64,000 nt of DNA from Spirochaetia bacterium (GTDB taxonomy: Bacteria > Spirochaetota > Leptospiria > Leptospirales > Leptonemataceae), in contig JAIOPQ010000015.1 of NCBI GenBank assembly GCA_021413825.1, positions 1-64,000 on the forward strand, in the 5' to 3' direction. Within the stretch, counting starts at the first letter, position 1. Every line of letters begins with the position of its first letter. The notes beneath the pieces were generated by a model. The model ran no database searches. It was given only the letters and a program-made list of their open reading frames with translations, and was not told where the DNA came from. Position numbers and translations under genes: made by a program. Positions 25,378-34,640 of the stretch are shown here, piece after piece.

Positions 25378-26285
25378 CGAAGCTCTGGTCAATTCCCCTC
25401 CTCTTGCTCTGCACGGGCCTCCTGGCTCGGGAGCAACTTATTCTTTCAACGGGTGAAACTATATCCGGAACCATCAAGGCGGACAAAGAAAATGTGATCC
25501 TAATTGAAGTGGAGGGTGAAATTCGCACGATCGATAAATCTGAAATACTGAGAATCAAACTCCAGGACAAGCGTCAAATAATTCGCCGAAACCTGGTTTT
25601 TGCAGAAGTGTTGTTGGGTCGTGGGGTACCGACTTCAGTCGGTTTTCATTCTTACGGAAATCCAATTCTTGCCGATTTTAGCTGGTTTAACTTTGTCTCG
25701 CCAAACGCGGCGCGGCGGGAACTGGCCACTATGGAGTTTCTGGATAGCACCGCAACTCCCCGAGCACTGTCGAATAACGTTGTGGCGCGACTCGGGTTTG
25801 GTCTTTCAGACACTCTGGAGCTAGGTTTGATGGGCACTCAAACGAATGCTGCAATTACAGATTTTCGTTCGGGTCTTGATTCATCTTCATCGCGCCTATA
25901 CGTATTGAGCAAACTTCAGAATTTTCCCAACCTCGTCAGAAGCGACGTTCCAAATTCTTTCGACTACGCCTACCTGCCCAGGAGAAAGAAGCGAATTAAG
26001 CTCAGTAGTGCTTCCGGAATGGATTTGAAAATCCACGTGATACACGGGCCAATCGATCCATATTTGTCCCTGGGCCTTTTCAATCACGGCGCGAGCGCGG
26101 CGCTTGGACTACGGTATTTCATCTTTAATGGCAGTTACCTTTCTGGCGAAGTGTTTTCCGAAAATTTGCGAAGTGAGTTGCCCAGACTGCAATTCCTTCC
26201 GTTCGGTACGGATCGCACAACAAAACTCGTGACTAACAGCGGCTGGCGGATTGGCTTTGGACAAGCGATCGACTTAAATCTGTAA
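25374..26285 (+). CDS. Secreted protein with N-terminal NG-type module, possible outer-membrane beta-barrel
   Basis: The 303-residue protein has a signal peptide (LLLLCTGLLAR) followed at once by QLILSTGETISGTIKA...IRTIDKSEILRIKL, the module seen in three other proteins here. The rest (about 95-303) alternates Gly, aromatic and polar residues (LGFGLSDTLELGLMG, DPYLSLGLFNHGASAALGLRYF) and ends GWRIGFGQAIDLNL. That pattern is consistent with a small beta-barrel, though no family is recognised. It is the third gene of the TRL-like operon and is coupled by ATGA. Confidence 0.6.
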   Translation: MTKLWSIPLLLLCTGLLAREQLILSTGETISGTIKADKENVILIEVEGEIRTIDKSEILRIKLQDKRQIIRRNLVFAEVLLGRGVPTSVGFHSYGNPILADFSWFNFVSPNAARRELATMEFLDSTATPRALSNNVVARLGFGLSDTLELGLMGTQTNAAITDFRSGLDSSSSRLYVLSKLQNFPNLVRSDVPNSFDYAYLPRRKKRIKLSSASGMDLKIHVIHGPIDPYLSLGLFNHGASAALGLRYFIFNGSYLSGEVFSENLRSELPRLQFLPFGTDRTTKLVTNSGWRIGFGQAIDLNL

Positions 26286-26443
26286 CAATGAGTAGCAGCA
26301 CCCCGATCGCCGACTAACACGCCATTTGATGGTCTTTTGCTTGTGTCTTCGCCCCATATAACGGACCAGTGCAGTCGAGCACCGTGGGCAGACCGGCCAA
26401 TATCCTGGGAGGGAAATCCTTGCTCCACCCGCAACACGGCTGA

Positions 26444-28558
26444 ATGTGGAATATGAAAAGCCTTCGTTCTCGGTTTTACGCAGGTCTGCTTGCACTGGCA
26501 GTGCTAACTCTGTTAACTTCCGTCTACCATTTGATTGAAATCAGAATGATCCGAACGCAGCTGCGCGACGTTGAATATCGTGCTGTACCATCAATGGTTC
26601 TTGCAGATAAAATGGTAACAGAAGCCCTTCAGGTTCAGCAATGGCTAACAGACGTTTCTGCAACGGGTGATCCAGCTGGATACAGGGACGCAGAATCAGC
26701 TTACAACAATTTCAAAGCAGCCCTTGTGGAATACAGAAAGATCGATGGTAACGCCGAGGCCGCCGAGTATGACAGGATTCTAGCCGATTTTGAATCCTAC
26801 TACAAAACCGGACGACGAATGAGCGAAGCATATTTGAAGCAGGGTCAGGCAGTGGGCAAAAAATCCATGGATACGTTTGACGACGAAGCCGCGGCCCTCA
26901 CGAAAAAAATATCTGCGCTACGCGAACTTAGTTTGCAGCGTGTAAGCGATTCTTCCCTCAAAATTGAAAGAAGTGTAGAGATCGCCTGGTTTAGTAATAT
27001 TGCACAACTTATCCTTGTAACCATTCTCATCATTGGCGCTGGAATTGGAATGCATCGTGGTTTCCTGCTCCCAATCTACGGCTTGCGTGAGGCATTGAAT
27101 CGTGCACTGGCTCAAAACGATCTGGGAGTCAGAATTCCTAAAGGTAACAGCCAGGAGATGAGCCAGATTGCTTCATGGGTGAATGCATTCATGGAAAGCG
27201 TATCGTTTCTTGTCTTGCAAGTGCACGAACAATCCTCGCTTGTCCGCAATCAGGCAACCGAACTTGAGGGGTCATCCGGTCGTCTTGCTGCGGCAGCAGA
27301 AAATCTAGCCGCTGGAACGGAGGAAGGTTCGGCTGCGCTGGAAGAATTAAGCGCTGCTGCCGAGAATGTAGGTGGGCGCGCAGAACGCCTTGTCCTCATC
27401 AGTCGCAGAATTGAACAAAACGTTCGCAATCTCGGCAATGATATCCACGAAATTTCGCGCAGTATGGATCAGGTGCGCAGCATTTCTGCAGACGCACTTA
27501 CGCGCGTGGTTGATGGTCGTCGTTCAATGGATCTTGGCCTGAAAGCCATGGATCATGTTCAGGATACTTCAGAGCGAATTCATGAAGTGGTTGCCGTGAT
27601 CAATGGAATAGCAGAGCGAACAAGTCTACTTGCACTCAACGCATCGATTGAAGCTGCGCGTGCAGGCGAAGCTGGACGTGGTTTTGCCGTTGTTGCTTCC
27701 GAGATTTCAAAGCTAGCGGAACATGCGGCTACCAGTTCCGAAGAAATTGCCAGGCTCATTGGTCAGACATCAGACGAGATGCGATCCAGTAGCGAGAGCG
27801 TGCGAAGTGTGCTGGGTGTTCTTTCGGGCCTGGAAACAGGTACAAGACAAATGGCCGAGGCGTTTTCGCAGGTTGGAATCGCGCTCCAGTCGCAGGATCA
27901 AAACACCAACCAGATCACAAAGGAAGCAGCAGAAATCGTTACCTCTTCTGCGGAAATCGACCAGGCCATGCGTGAGCAACGATTAACTACTTCGGAAATT
28001 TCGGCCAGTGTAGAAACCTCTGCCAATTCATCGCGTATCCTTGTGGAAGATGCAGATAGGTTGAATCGCATCGTAGGACAGGTCAGAGATTTATCCGCGT
28101 TGATGGAGCGCGTAATTTCGCGATACAGAATGCCTACAGCTGGCAAGGTCTTTCATTGGTCAGAATCCTATAGCGTCTACGACGAAACTATGGATAAGGA
28201 ACATGCAGCCATATTTGATATTCTAAACAAACTTACTCTGATCACGGCAGATAGCAACGCCACCAGAGAAGATATGCAAGCAATCATGGAAGCCCTTACT
28301 GATTATTGCCGGTTCCACCTTGCCAGCGAAGAACGCTTCATGCTTGCAAACGGGTTTCCGGGGCTCGAAGAACATGCTCGCCTCCACGCAGAGTTTGTAG
28401 AGGCTGTAGGTACGTTTGCCACGCGGGCTAACCAGGCTGAAGATTTGCGCTTCCTTGCGTTTGAGATGGGTGGAGAAGTCTGGATGTGGTTGAGTAATCA
28501 CATTCTGATTGAAGACAAGAAATATGGGACTTACATCAGGGGATTGAAACGAGTTTGA
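26444..28558 (+). CDS. Methyl-accepting chemotaxis protein with C-terminal bacteriohemerythrin domain
   Basis: The 704-residue receptor has a first helix (about 9-28), a periplasmic four-helix-type sensor (about 30-185), a second helix (about 188-210) and HAMP (about 212-265). The cytoplasmic signalling rod has the hairpin tip [28 protein letters not shown] near 390. Residues 569-704 form a hemerythrin domain with all seven di-iron ligands: His587, His625, Glu629, His644, His648, His686 and Asp691. This is the architecture of the oxygen-sensing DcrH-type receptors. It likely senses O2 or redox state in the cytoplasm. The start could be the second ATG at 26453. Confidence 0.93.
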   Translation: MWNMKSLRSRFYAGLLALAVLTLLTSVYHLIEIRMIRTQLRDVEYRAVPSMVLADKMVTEALQVQQWLTDVSATGDPAGYRDAESAYNNFKAALVEYRKIDGNAEAAEYDRILADFESYYKTGRRMSEAYLKQGQAVGKKSMDTFDDEAAALTKKISALRELSLQRVSDSSLKIERSVEIAWFSNIAQLILVTILIIGAGIGMHRGFLLPIYGLREALNRALAQNDLGVRIPKGNSQEMSQIASWVNAFMESVSFLVLQVHEQSSLVRNQATELEGSSGRLAAAAENLAAGTEEGSAALEELSAAAENVGGRAERLVLISRRIEQNVRNLGNDIHEISRSMDQVRSISADALTRVVDGRRSMDLGLKAMDHVQDTSERIHEVVAVINGIAERTSLLALNASIEAARAGEAGRGFAVVASEISKLAEHAATSSEEIARLIGQTSDEMRSSSESVRSVLGVLSGLETGTRQMAEAFSQVGIALQSQDQNTNQITKEAAEIVTSSAEIDQAMREQRLTTSEISASVETSANSSRILVEDADRLNRIVGQVRDLSALMERVISRYRMPTAGKVFHWSESYSVYDETMDKEHAAIFDILNKLTLITADSNATREDMQAIMEALTDYCRFHLASEERFMLANGFPGLEEHARLHAEFVEAVGTFATRANQAEDLRFLAFEMGGEVWMWLSNHILIEDKKYGTYIRGLKRV

Positions 28559-28603
28559 GGCATCTTCATCTGAACCGCTGAGTGCGGCTGGTTGACTGTT
28601 TAC

Positions 28604-29527
28604 TCAGAAACTCGACGTAAACGCCAGCTTGTATCCATCGACGCCTGCACCCAGTCCAACCTTGCTCGTTGAAGATGGATTAAACAATACTACGTCCACC
28701 AGATTCCAGGCATACGCTGCCAGGAATCCAGTCCTTGCGAAACGTAACCGCTGCGCATGTACTTCCATGCGAACTCGAGCAGCGCTGGTCTGTCCATATC
28801 CCTTGAAGAACCAGAAATAAGCCTGGCCATCGGTTTGTGAAACGTTGAAATAATTGCGTGCTACAAACGGAGTTCCAAGCAAGAACGTGGACGAAGTGCT
28901 GGCATAGTTGTTGCGATTTCTACGGTAATGCCCTTCTTCATAGAGGGAGTAGATGCCCAGGCCCAGCGTAAGCCCACCATTCAAGAAAGCGCTGCTTTTT
29001 CTTCCCTGATAGTACTGGCCCCATCCAGGAAGTACCATGCTGCGAACAAAAGCCCCGTACCAGAATGGGCCGGACTGTTTTACGCGCGACGCTTCCGCTT
29101 CACGGCGTTTACGCTCTTCTTCGCGTTTCTTTTCGTCGTCTAACTTCTTCTGATCAGCCAGGCGTTTAGCTTCGTCTTGATTCTTCTTATCAGACTCCAG
29201 ACGTTTTGCATCTTCCTGGCGTTTGCGTTCTTCCTGTAGCCTGCGTTGCTCTTCTTGTTGACGCTTATACTCTTCTAGCCGGCGCGCTTCTTCTGCCTTG
29301 CGAGCTTCTTCTTTTGCCTTATCGTCGCCCTGTGTATCGTATTGAATACGGCGAATCTGATCCTTGCTGATTTTGATGGTCCCCTGAGCGGTTTCAATCG
29401 TGATATCTGTTCTGGTTTGATTTGAAATTCTGCCAGAAACTACGCGGCCATCGCGTAAGTAGACATTCTCCGCCATAAGGGCGCCAGCCCAGAGTAGAAA
29501 AAGGGCTGAGCAAAGAATACGTAGCAT
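28604..29527 (-). CDS. Secreted coiled-coil protein with N-terminal NG-type module and DUF5683-like tail
   Basis: The 307-residue protein has a signal peptide (LFLLWAGALMA). The module NVYLRDGRVVSGRIS...IKISKDQIRRIQYD comes next, followed by a long charged coiled coil (about 70-145, repeated RQEE/KRLE blocks). The tail has LPGWGQYYQGRKSSAFLNGGL and further glycine/aromatic stretches. It shares this order with the gene at 17355. Its ATG overlaps the Mrp stop by one base (TAATG), so it follows mrp in the same transcript. The role is unknown; a membrane or envelope scaffold is possible. Confidence 0.8.
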   Translation of the reverse strand: MLRILCSALFLLWAGALMAENVYLRDGRVVSGRISNQTRTDITIETAQGTIKISKDQIRRIQYDTQGDDKAKEEARKAEEARRLEEYKRQQEEQRRLQEERKRQEDAKRLESDKKNQDEAKRLADQKKLDDEKKREEERKRREAEASRVKQSGPFWYGAFVRSMVLPGWGQYYQGRKSSAFLNGGLTLGLGIYSLYEEGHYRRNRNNYASTSSTFLLGTPFVARNYFNVSQTDGQAYFWFFKGYGQTSAARVRMEVHAQRLRFARTGFLAAYAWNLVDVVLFNPSSTSKVGLGAGVDGYKLAFTSSF

Positions 29528-30582
29528 TATTTGAATTTTTCTACTTCGACCAGTATTTTGTCTGCTATTTTTTTGTACGCGCCCGCAACAAGTCCGTCTG
29601 GATCTTTCAGGGTAATCGGTAGTCCGTCTTCGCCGGAATCCATAATTTCCTTCTGAAGCGGAATGGATCCCAGCTCAGGAACACTAAGCTTAGCCGACAT
29701 CGCAGTACCGCCGTTCTTCGAAAAGATATTGGTCACATGCCCACACTTTGGGCATTGAAACTCTGACATGTTCTCGATCACGCCCAGAATAGGTATCTTT
29801 ACCTGTTGAAACATTGACGCTGCTCGCGCGGCATCCTGTAAGGCGACGTTCTGCGGAGTTGTTACAATGACGGCACCATCGAGATCAACAAGTTGGGCGA
29901 GCGAGAGTTGCACGTCACCAGTTCCGGGAGGTAGGTCGATCAGCAGAACATCCAGTTCACCCCAGATGACCTCGTATAAAAATTGCTCCACGGCCTTGCC
30001 AAGCATTGGCCCGCGCCATACGACTGCCTGCTCAGGAGCCAGCATGAATGCGAAGCTTATGATTTTTATCCCATTCGATTCGAACGGAATGATCTTGTTC
30101 TTACCATCACCCTGGAGCGCAAGCTTGCCAGGCACGCCAAACATTTTACCAATGGATGGTCCATAGATGTCCGCATCCAGCAGACCGACTTTCAAACCTT
30201 TGAGATGCAAGGCCGCAGCGATGTTTGCCGATACGGTAGATTTGCCTACTCCACCCTTTCCGGAACCAATTGCGATTACGTTTTTAACACCGCGAATTCG
30301 ATTGCCTTGCTCTTCAAGCTTCATGCTTTCATCAAACGTGAAACGAATCTTAACTCTTTTCCCCGGAGAGGCTTTTGTTAAAAAGCCGCGCAGTTGGGCT
30401 TCTAATGAAATCTGAGCTTTACGATCATTGTCGGGAGACTTTAAGTGAACGGTGAAGGCTTCCGCATCTTCTTCAATCCTATCAAACATCCCCAGATCAA
30501 GCAACGTTTCCTTTAGAGCGGGATGCTCAATTTTATCCAGCGCATCCCGGACGACCTTTTCTAAATCAGCAATTGTAGACAT
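29527..30582 (-). CDS. mrp: Mrp/NBP35-type Fe-S cluster carrier ATPase
   Basis: From the ATG at 30582 the protein has 351 residues. It starts with a MIP18/DUF59-type domain (about 1-85) and then a deviant Walker A GKGGVGKST near 110. It contains the family's DADIYGPSI and PPGTGDVQLSLAQ motifs, and a CPKCG cluster-binding pair at about 270. Proteins of this type hold and pass on 4Fe-4S clusters in the cytosol, using ATP. The upstream in-frame ATG at 30621 would add 13 non-conserved residues; the shorter start places MSTIADLEKVVR as in relatives. It is divergent from the broken CmoA-like gene. Confidence 0.93.
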   Translation of the reverse strand: MSTIADLEKVVRDALDKIEHPALKETLLDLGMFDRIEEDAEAFTVHLKSPDNDRKAQISLEAQLRGFLTKASPGKRVKIRFTFDESMKLEEQGNRIRGVKNVIAIGSGKGGVGKSTVSANIAAALHLKGLKVGLLDADIYGPSIGKMFGVPGKLALQGDGKNKIIPFESNGIKIISFAFMLAPEQAVVWRGPMLGKAVEQFLYEVIWGELDVLLIDLPPGTGDVQLSLAQLVDLDGAVIVTTPQNVALQDAARAASMFQQVKIPILGVIENMSEFQCPKCGHVTNIFSKNGGTAMSAKLSVPELGSIPLQKEIMDSGEDGLPITLKDPDGLVAGAYKKIADKILVEVEKFK

Positions 30583-30648
30583 GTCAGGAAAGAATTCAGG
30601 GGGCGCGAGCCCTGAAAACACTTTTCTTATGCGGAGTCCTTTTTAACA

Positions 30649-31365
30649 TTGTCTGTGGCTTCCGTTGGTGACAACATTCAGGCTGATAACTCCAGCTGGA
30701 CATTCGGGGGAGATGTGCCCAGGTCTTTCGATGCGCACGTCTCAAAATCTGTTCCTCTGTATGAGGAAGGACACGACATCATTTGCAAATTGTCTGATTA
30801 TTTTGTTCAAGAGGGGTCCACTATCTATGACCTTGGCTGTTCCACGGGTGAGTTGCTCCTGAAGATAGCCAAACGGCATCAGTCAAAAGCGATTAACCTC
30901 ATTGGCGTGGATCGTGAACCGGGAATGATTGCCATGGCGGTTGAAAAATGTAACACAGATCCCCGCATTAGTTTTCAATGTGCTGAGCTTCTTGAGTTTG
31001 AAATGCAACCGTGTGATCTGGTGATTGGGTATTATACAGTTCAATTCGTTCGCCCTGCCTTCAGATAGGATTTACTCAACAGAATCTGGAAGAATCTACA
31101 ATGGGGTGGCGCTTTTCTGATGTTTGAAAAAGTGCGCGGGCCCGATGCGCGCTTCCAGGATATATTGACTGGCCTGTATAACGATTACAAAAGCGAACAG
31201 GGTTACAACGCAGAAGAAATCCTGGGCAAGTCTCGTAGCCTCAAAGGTGTTCTTGAGCCATTTTCGACCTCCGGAAATCTAGATCTATTAAACCGTGCAG
31301 GATTCAAAGACTGCATGAGCATCATGCGTTACCTCTGCTTTGAAGGCACTGTGGCGATCAAATAA
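30649..31365 (+). pseudogene. CmoA-like SAM methyltransferase broken by one in-frame TAG
   Basis: One frame covers 30649-31365 except for a TAG at 31066-31068. Before it are the SAM-binding motif IYDLGCSTGELLL, NLIGVDREPGMI and the family strand LVIGYYTVQFVRP. After it the same frame continues DLLNRIWKNLQWGGAFLMFEK and ends AGFKDCMSIMRYLCFEGTVAIK, which match the CmoA C-terminus. In E. coli CmoA the equivalent codon is Gln (SERQALLDKI), so a single CAG-to-TAG change explains the break. Whole length of 238 codons is near the family's 247. It is a recent nonsense allele, a sequencing error or a suppressed codon. The TTG start is inferred. Confidence 0.85.
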
Positions 31366-31389
31366 ACTCAGCGGAGCCAGGTTAGTATC

Positions 31390-32130
31390 ATGAAACAATT
31401 CGTACTCGCATTCGGTAATTTCTTTTTCAAATGGCGCGATACTGCTTTCTCGCTTATATTTTTAGCCGCGTTCTTTTCTGCCGGGATTGCCCTATTAAAT
31501 CCAGACGGATACAATGGCGATGTCTTGACATCAATCGCAGGATTGGTTCTAGCCCTCGCAGGACAGTTCGTCCGCGCCATTACCATTGGATATGCCTACA
31601 TCAAACGCGGCGGTCTAAACAAGAAGATCTATGCAGAAACCCTCCAAAATCGCGGCGTGTTTGCCCACACGCGAAACCCGATGTATCTTGGGAACCTCCT
31701 GCTTGTTACTGGAGCCATGGTTAGTATTAACAATCTGGCTTTCTATATTCTGGCCCTGCCACTCTTTTACTTTATTTACTACTCTATCATTGCGGCAGAG
31801 GAAGACTTCCTCGGGAAAAAGTTTGGAAACGACTATGAGAGATATAAATCAGAAGTTCGCAATCGAATCCTTCCAGGAAACCTGAGCAAATGGAGTGCCA
31901 CAGTGAGTGAAATGGAATTCTCCTGGAAAAGATTAATCCGCAAGGAACACGGAAGCATGGTTGTGATTTTTGGCGGCCTTTGTCTGTACAACATTACTAA
32001 GTATCACTTAAGATACGAGATCCCTCTAGTTGCATTTCAGGGATTGTGGATTGCTTTTGCATGCTTGATGGTGTTTCAAATTATCTCAGAAATTCTCAAG
32101 CGCACTGGCCGACTGGCAGAAGAGGGCTAA
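31390..32130 (+). CDS. Isoprenylcysteine/phospholipid methyltransferase-like membrane protein
   Basis: The 246-residue protein has about five to six membrane helices. The ICMT/PEMT core starts at RGVFAHTRNPMYLGNLLLVTGAM near 95 and continues through EEDFLGKKFGNDYERYKSEVRNRILP near 155. The RNPMY motif and the Glu-Glu/Tyr pattern are the SAM- and substrate-binding marks of the family. It would methylate a lipid or prenylated substrate in the membrane. It follows the CmoA-like gene by 24 bp and leads into the small membrane gene on the same strand. Confidence 0.88.
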   Translation: MKQFVLAFGNFFFKWRDTAFSLIFLAAFFSAGIALLNPDGYNGDVLTSIAGLVLALAGQFVRAITIGYAYIKRGGLNKKIYAETLQNRGVFAHTRNPMYLGNLLLVTGAMVSINNLAFYILALPLFYFIYYSIIAAEEDFLGKKFGNDYERYKSEVRNRILPGNLSKWSATVSEMEFSWKRLIRKEHGSMVVIFGGLCLYNITKYHLRYEIPLVAFQGLWIAFACLMVFQIISEILKRTGRLAEEG

Positions 32131-32502
32131 TTGGAAAAACTACATCGTATCGCCTATGTGGCATCGCTCATAGCCGGTACTCTTATCTTTCTACCTGCCA
32201 TCGGAATTGCAAGCATGGCTGCTAGACCTGATATGGCCGCGTCCCAAAAAGTGGGACAGCTCGTGGGTGCAGGCTTACTGGTTGGGATTGCCCTTATCCC
32301 TATCCTCGCATTTTTTCTCCGCCGCGCAAAAGCTGGCCCGAGGCTCCTAAAAATTGCGGCCTTTCTTCTAACTGGCATGGCTTTCTTTTTTCCAATGACG
32401 TTGAGCATGCCACTGGGGGTTCCAATTGTATTGCTTGTACTTGCACTAATTGGAACGAGTATTCTCTCTCTAACGCTTAAGCTTCGTCCGGATATTCAAT
32501 AA
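32131..32502 (+). CDS. Small four-helix membrane protein, unknown
   Basis: The 123-residue protein is hydrophobic with about four helices (for example LIAGTLIFLPAIGIASMA and VGAGLLVGIALIPILAFFL). A short basic loop RRAKAGPRL lies between the second pair. No family is recognised. It starts at TTG immediately after the previous TAA, with an upstream AGAGGG at good spacing, so it is coupled to the methyltransferase. Its last 26 bases overlap the 3' end of rsfS on the other strand. Confidence 0.6.
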   Translation: MEKLHRIAYVASLIAGTLIFLPAIGIASMAARPDMAASQKVGQLVGAGLLVGIALIPILAFFLRRAKAGPRLLKIAAFLLTGMAFFFPMTLSMPLGVPIVLLVLALIGTSILSLTLKLRPDIQ

Positions 32503-32863
32503 TCTGTGCATCTCCCCAGAGTCGCTCCAGGTTGTAAAACTTGCGCTGCTCATCCAGGAAGATGTGAACTACTATATCAAAGAAATCAAGCACGAGCCAT
32601 CCTGATTCCAGATCTGGGGCACCAAGCGAGCTGTGCTTCCTGTGCAATGCCTTTGGAAACGTCTTCTGGATTTCCTTGGCCAGAGTCTTCATTTGAATCC
32701 TGGACGTAGCGGATGCGATCACAAAATATTCAAAATACGGATTAACTCGGCTGAGGTTCAGGACCGTTATTTGCTTTGCCTTCTTCTCTTGAAGAAGTCG
32801 TACCAGATCATTGCTTAGTTGCTCTACAGGGGAGGTTTCACGCGCGGGGACCTTTTTACTCAT
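32477..32863 (-). CDS. rsfS: Ribosomal silencing factor RsfS
   Basis: The 128-residue protein matches RsfS/DUF143: a first helix LSNDLVRLLQEKKAKQITVLNL, then YFEYFVIASATSRIQMKTLAKEI near 45, and the conserved SGWLVLDFFDIVVHIF near 92. The RKFYNLERLWGDA ending is also typical. The protein binds ribosomal protein uL14 on the large subunit and blocks subunit joining in stationary phase. Its ATG overlaps the stop of the LCP gene (ATGA), and nadD lies upstream, the usual grouping with NAD synthesis. Confidence 0.96.
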   Translation of the reverse strand: MSKKVPARETSPVEQLSNDLVRLLQEKKAKQITVLNLSRVNPYFEYFVIASATSRIQMKTLAKEIQKTFPKALHRKHSSLGAPDLESGWLVLDFFDIVVHIFLDEQRKFYNLERLWGDAQIIEYPDEA

Positions 32864-33978
32864 TCAATTACCTGAAGTTTCTTTATGTCAAAATCTTGAC
32901 CTAACAGAATCGTCACATCCACGTCCTGAATCCCTCTGTCAAAGAAAACACTCTCGACTGGAAGAGCCGTCATTTCCATCATATGATGCCCCAGTGAAGT
33001 TCTACCAGATCGAACCAGAACTACGCTTTTTGGGACTGGCTTAATTGGATAATTGTCTGCATTCAAAACCAGAACGCCGCGATCCTGAAGAAATTGTTTA
33101 ACTCTCCGCGCCAACCCACCGATTTCTGTTCCGTTTAGAACTTCAAGGGAGAATAGCTCTTTCTTGAGTCGGCCCGAACGAAGATTATCAAAGAATTCCG
33201 AATAAACTGTTCGAGCTCGCTTTTCTTTTACAACGAGCCTGCGATCTGATCCGAGCTCCAGAGGAACTTCCAGAATCGTTACAGTGCAATTCCCCACGAA
33301 CGCTCCTAGACTCATTAGTTCAGCTGAAGTCAGATCCGATTCAACAAGCTTGATTGCAAATTCTTTGAGTGGCTTTGCGCGCATCTTTGATTCTAGCTTT
33401 TCTAAGTTCCAGAATACGTTCAGTAGAATCGTTTCCATCCTCCGCATGCGTTCGAGGCCATTCATGTGTTCCTGGCCCGGCTGTGGTCGCCTAACTAGCG
33501 CGTACTCTGCGGCTTGCTCGCCTGAAAACCGACTGCGACCTGCTGGATATTGAAACACAGCTCCGGGAAGAACTTGCGCTGCTTCCAGATAGATGGGAAA
33601 ACCTTCCGTTAGATCAATAAGTCGTGCAATGGATTGTTTGTTCAGGTCAATGGAGTACGCTGATTTAAAACCTGTATATTTTTCAAAATTATCCGCGAAT
33701 ATCCCAACCTGATCCCCGATCGGTTTGGATGCATCCGGTTGAAACGCATCCGTGTTAACGAAATAGAACAAGATCCACTTCTGTTCAGGAAATACCAGCA
33801 TCTGAGCGAGCATTTCCATTCTATCGTGATCCTTGATTGTAAGGCGAATTGGAACAACAGCATTGTCTATGAGTCGTTTCTCGAGCTGATTAGAGAAGAA
33901 TCGGCGAACAAAGATCGCAAGAGTGATAAGAACAAATACGGCGGAGGCGGCCAGTACCCATTTATAGATTTTAGACAT
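32860..33978 (-). CDS. LytR-CpsA-Psr-type membrane protein with LytR C-terminal domain
   Basis: The 372-residue protein has one N-terminal anchor (VLAASAVFVLITLAIFV). The LCP-like domain (about 50-260) has FVNTDAFQPDA, YSIDLNKQSIARLIDLTEGFPIYL and a degraded active-site arginine pattern (RFSGEQAAEYALVRRP...ERMRR). A LytR_C domain (about 270-365) has VLNGTEIGGLARRVKQFLQDRG and SVFFDRGIQDVDVTILLG. LCP proteins attach glycopolymers to the cell wall. It sits between nadD (8-bp overlap) and rsfS (4-bp overlap). Confidence 0.85.
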   Translation of the reverse strand: MSKIYKWVLAASAVFVLITLAIFVRRFFSNQLEKRLIDNAVVPIRLTIKDHDRMEMLAQMLVFPEQKWILFYFVNTDAFQPDASKPIGDQVGIFADNFEKYTGFKSAYSIDLNKQSIARLIDLTEGFPIYLEAAQVLPGAVFQYPAGRSRFSGEQAAEYALVRRPQPGQEHMNGLERMRRMETILLNVFWNLEKLESKMRAKPLKEFAIKLVESDLTSAELMSLGAFVGNCTVTILEVPLELGSDRRLVVKEKRARTVYSEFFDNLRSGRLKKELFSLEVLNGTEIGGLARRVKQFLQDRGVLVLNADNYPIKPVPKSVVLVRSGRTSLGHHMMEMTALPVESVFFDRGIQDVDVTILLGQDFDIKKLQVIE

Positions 33979-34591
33979 TCAAATAGATTCCTCTGACTTT
34001 GATGAAGCCCAGCACGGCGTTGTCCAGACATTCATGAAGCATGGATTCGTTTATGGCGGCGGAAATTGCAGCACGAATCTGGCGACTTGCGCAGGGTGGA
34101 ATGGAGCGAGTTTCGGATTCGATACGTGCTCCCCAATTGGCAACCAGTGATTCTCCCGACCCTGGCCAGTTCAAATCGTCCTTCCTGGCAAATACCAGTA
34201 AGGGATGATGCGCAAGGATCTCAGCCGGTTCGTGCCAATGATGAAAGCTGGCAATACTATCCGATCCAAGGGCCAATGCGATGTTGGTTCCCGGGAATTC
34301 TGCACGCAGAATTCGCATTGTTTCAAACGTGTAGCTTGGCGGCGGACGCCTTCCTTCTAAGTCCAAAACATCGATCTTCTTTCCAGGCGTACTCTGCGAT
34401 ATCCGGGCTGCCAGAATGGCAACCATTTCCAGGCGATCTTGAAAGCTTGCATGCGATCCAGCCTTGAACGGCGAAACGTTGGCAGGCAGAAACGACAAAC
34501 GATCCGTATGCTCAAGCGCAAGCCTGGCCATCCGCTCATGCCCGGCATGCGGCGGATCAAATGAGCCACCAAGAATGATCCTATCGTACAC
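33971..34591 (-). CDS. nadD: Nicotinate-nucleotide adenylyltransferase
   Basis: The 206-residue protein has the nucleotidyltransferase start IILGGSFDPPHAGHERMARLAL (residues 5-26, with the HxGH motif as HAGH), then FLPANVSPFKAG and the adenine-site LALGSDSIASFHHWHEP. The ending has PPCASRQIRAAI where relatives have ISSTxIR. It makes nicotinate adenine dinucleotide from nicotinate mononucleotide and ATP in NAD synthesis. It overlaps the LCP gene by 8 bp. Length is normal. Confidence 0.95.
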   Translation of the reverse strand: MYDRIILGGSFDPPHAGHERMARLALEHTDRLSFLPANVSPFKAGSHASFQDRLEMVAILAARISQSTPGKKIDVLDLEGRRPPPSYTFETMRILRAEFPGTNIALALGSDSIASFHHWHEPAEILAHHPLLVFARKDDLNWPGSGESLVANWGARIESETRSIPPCASRQIRAAISAAINESMLHECLDNAVLGFIKVRGIYLNV

Positions 34592-34640
34592 GTGAGTTTA
34601 CTGCTCCCCACAGGTGCAAACGCAAGCTAAAAAAACTCGT

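Noticed and set aside
26286-26443. Regulatory RNA before the hemerythrin chemoreceptor
   Set aside because: The 158-bp gap holds GC-rich runs but no stable conserved structure or promoter match that I could defend.
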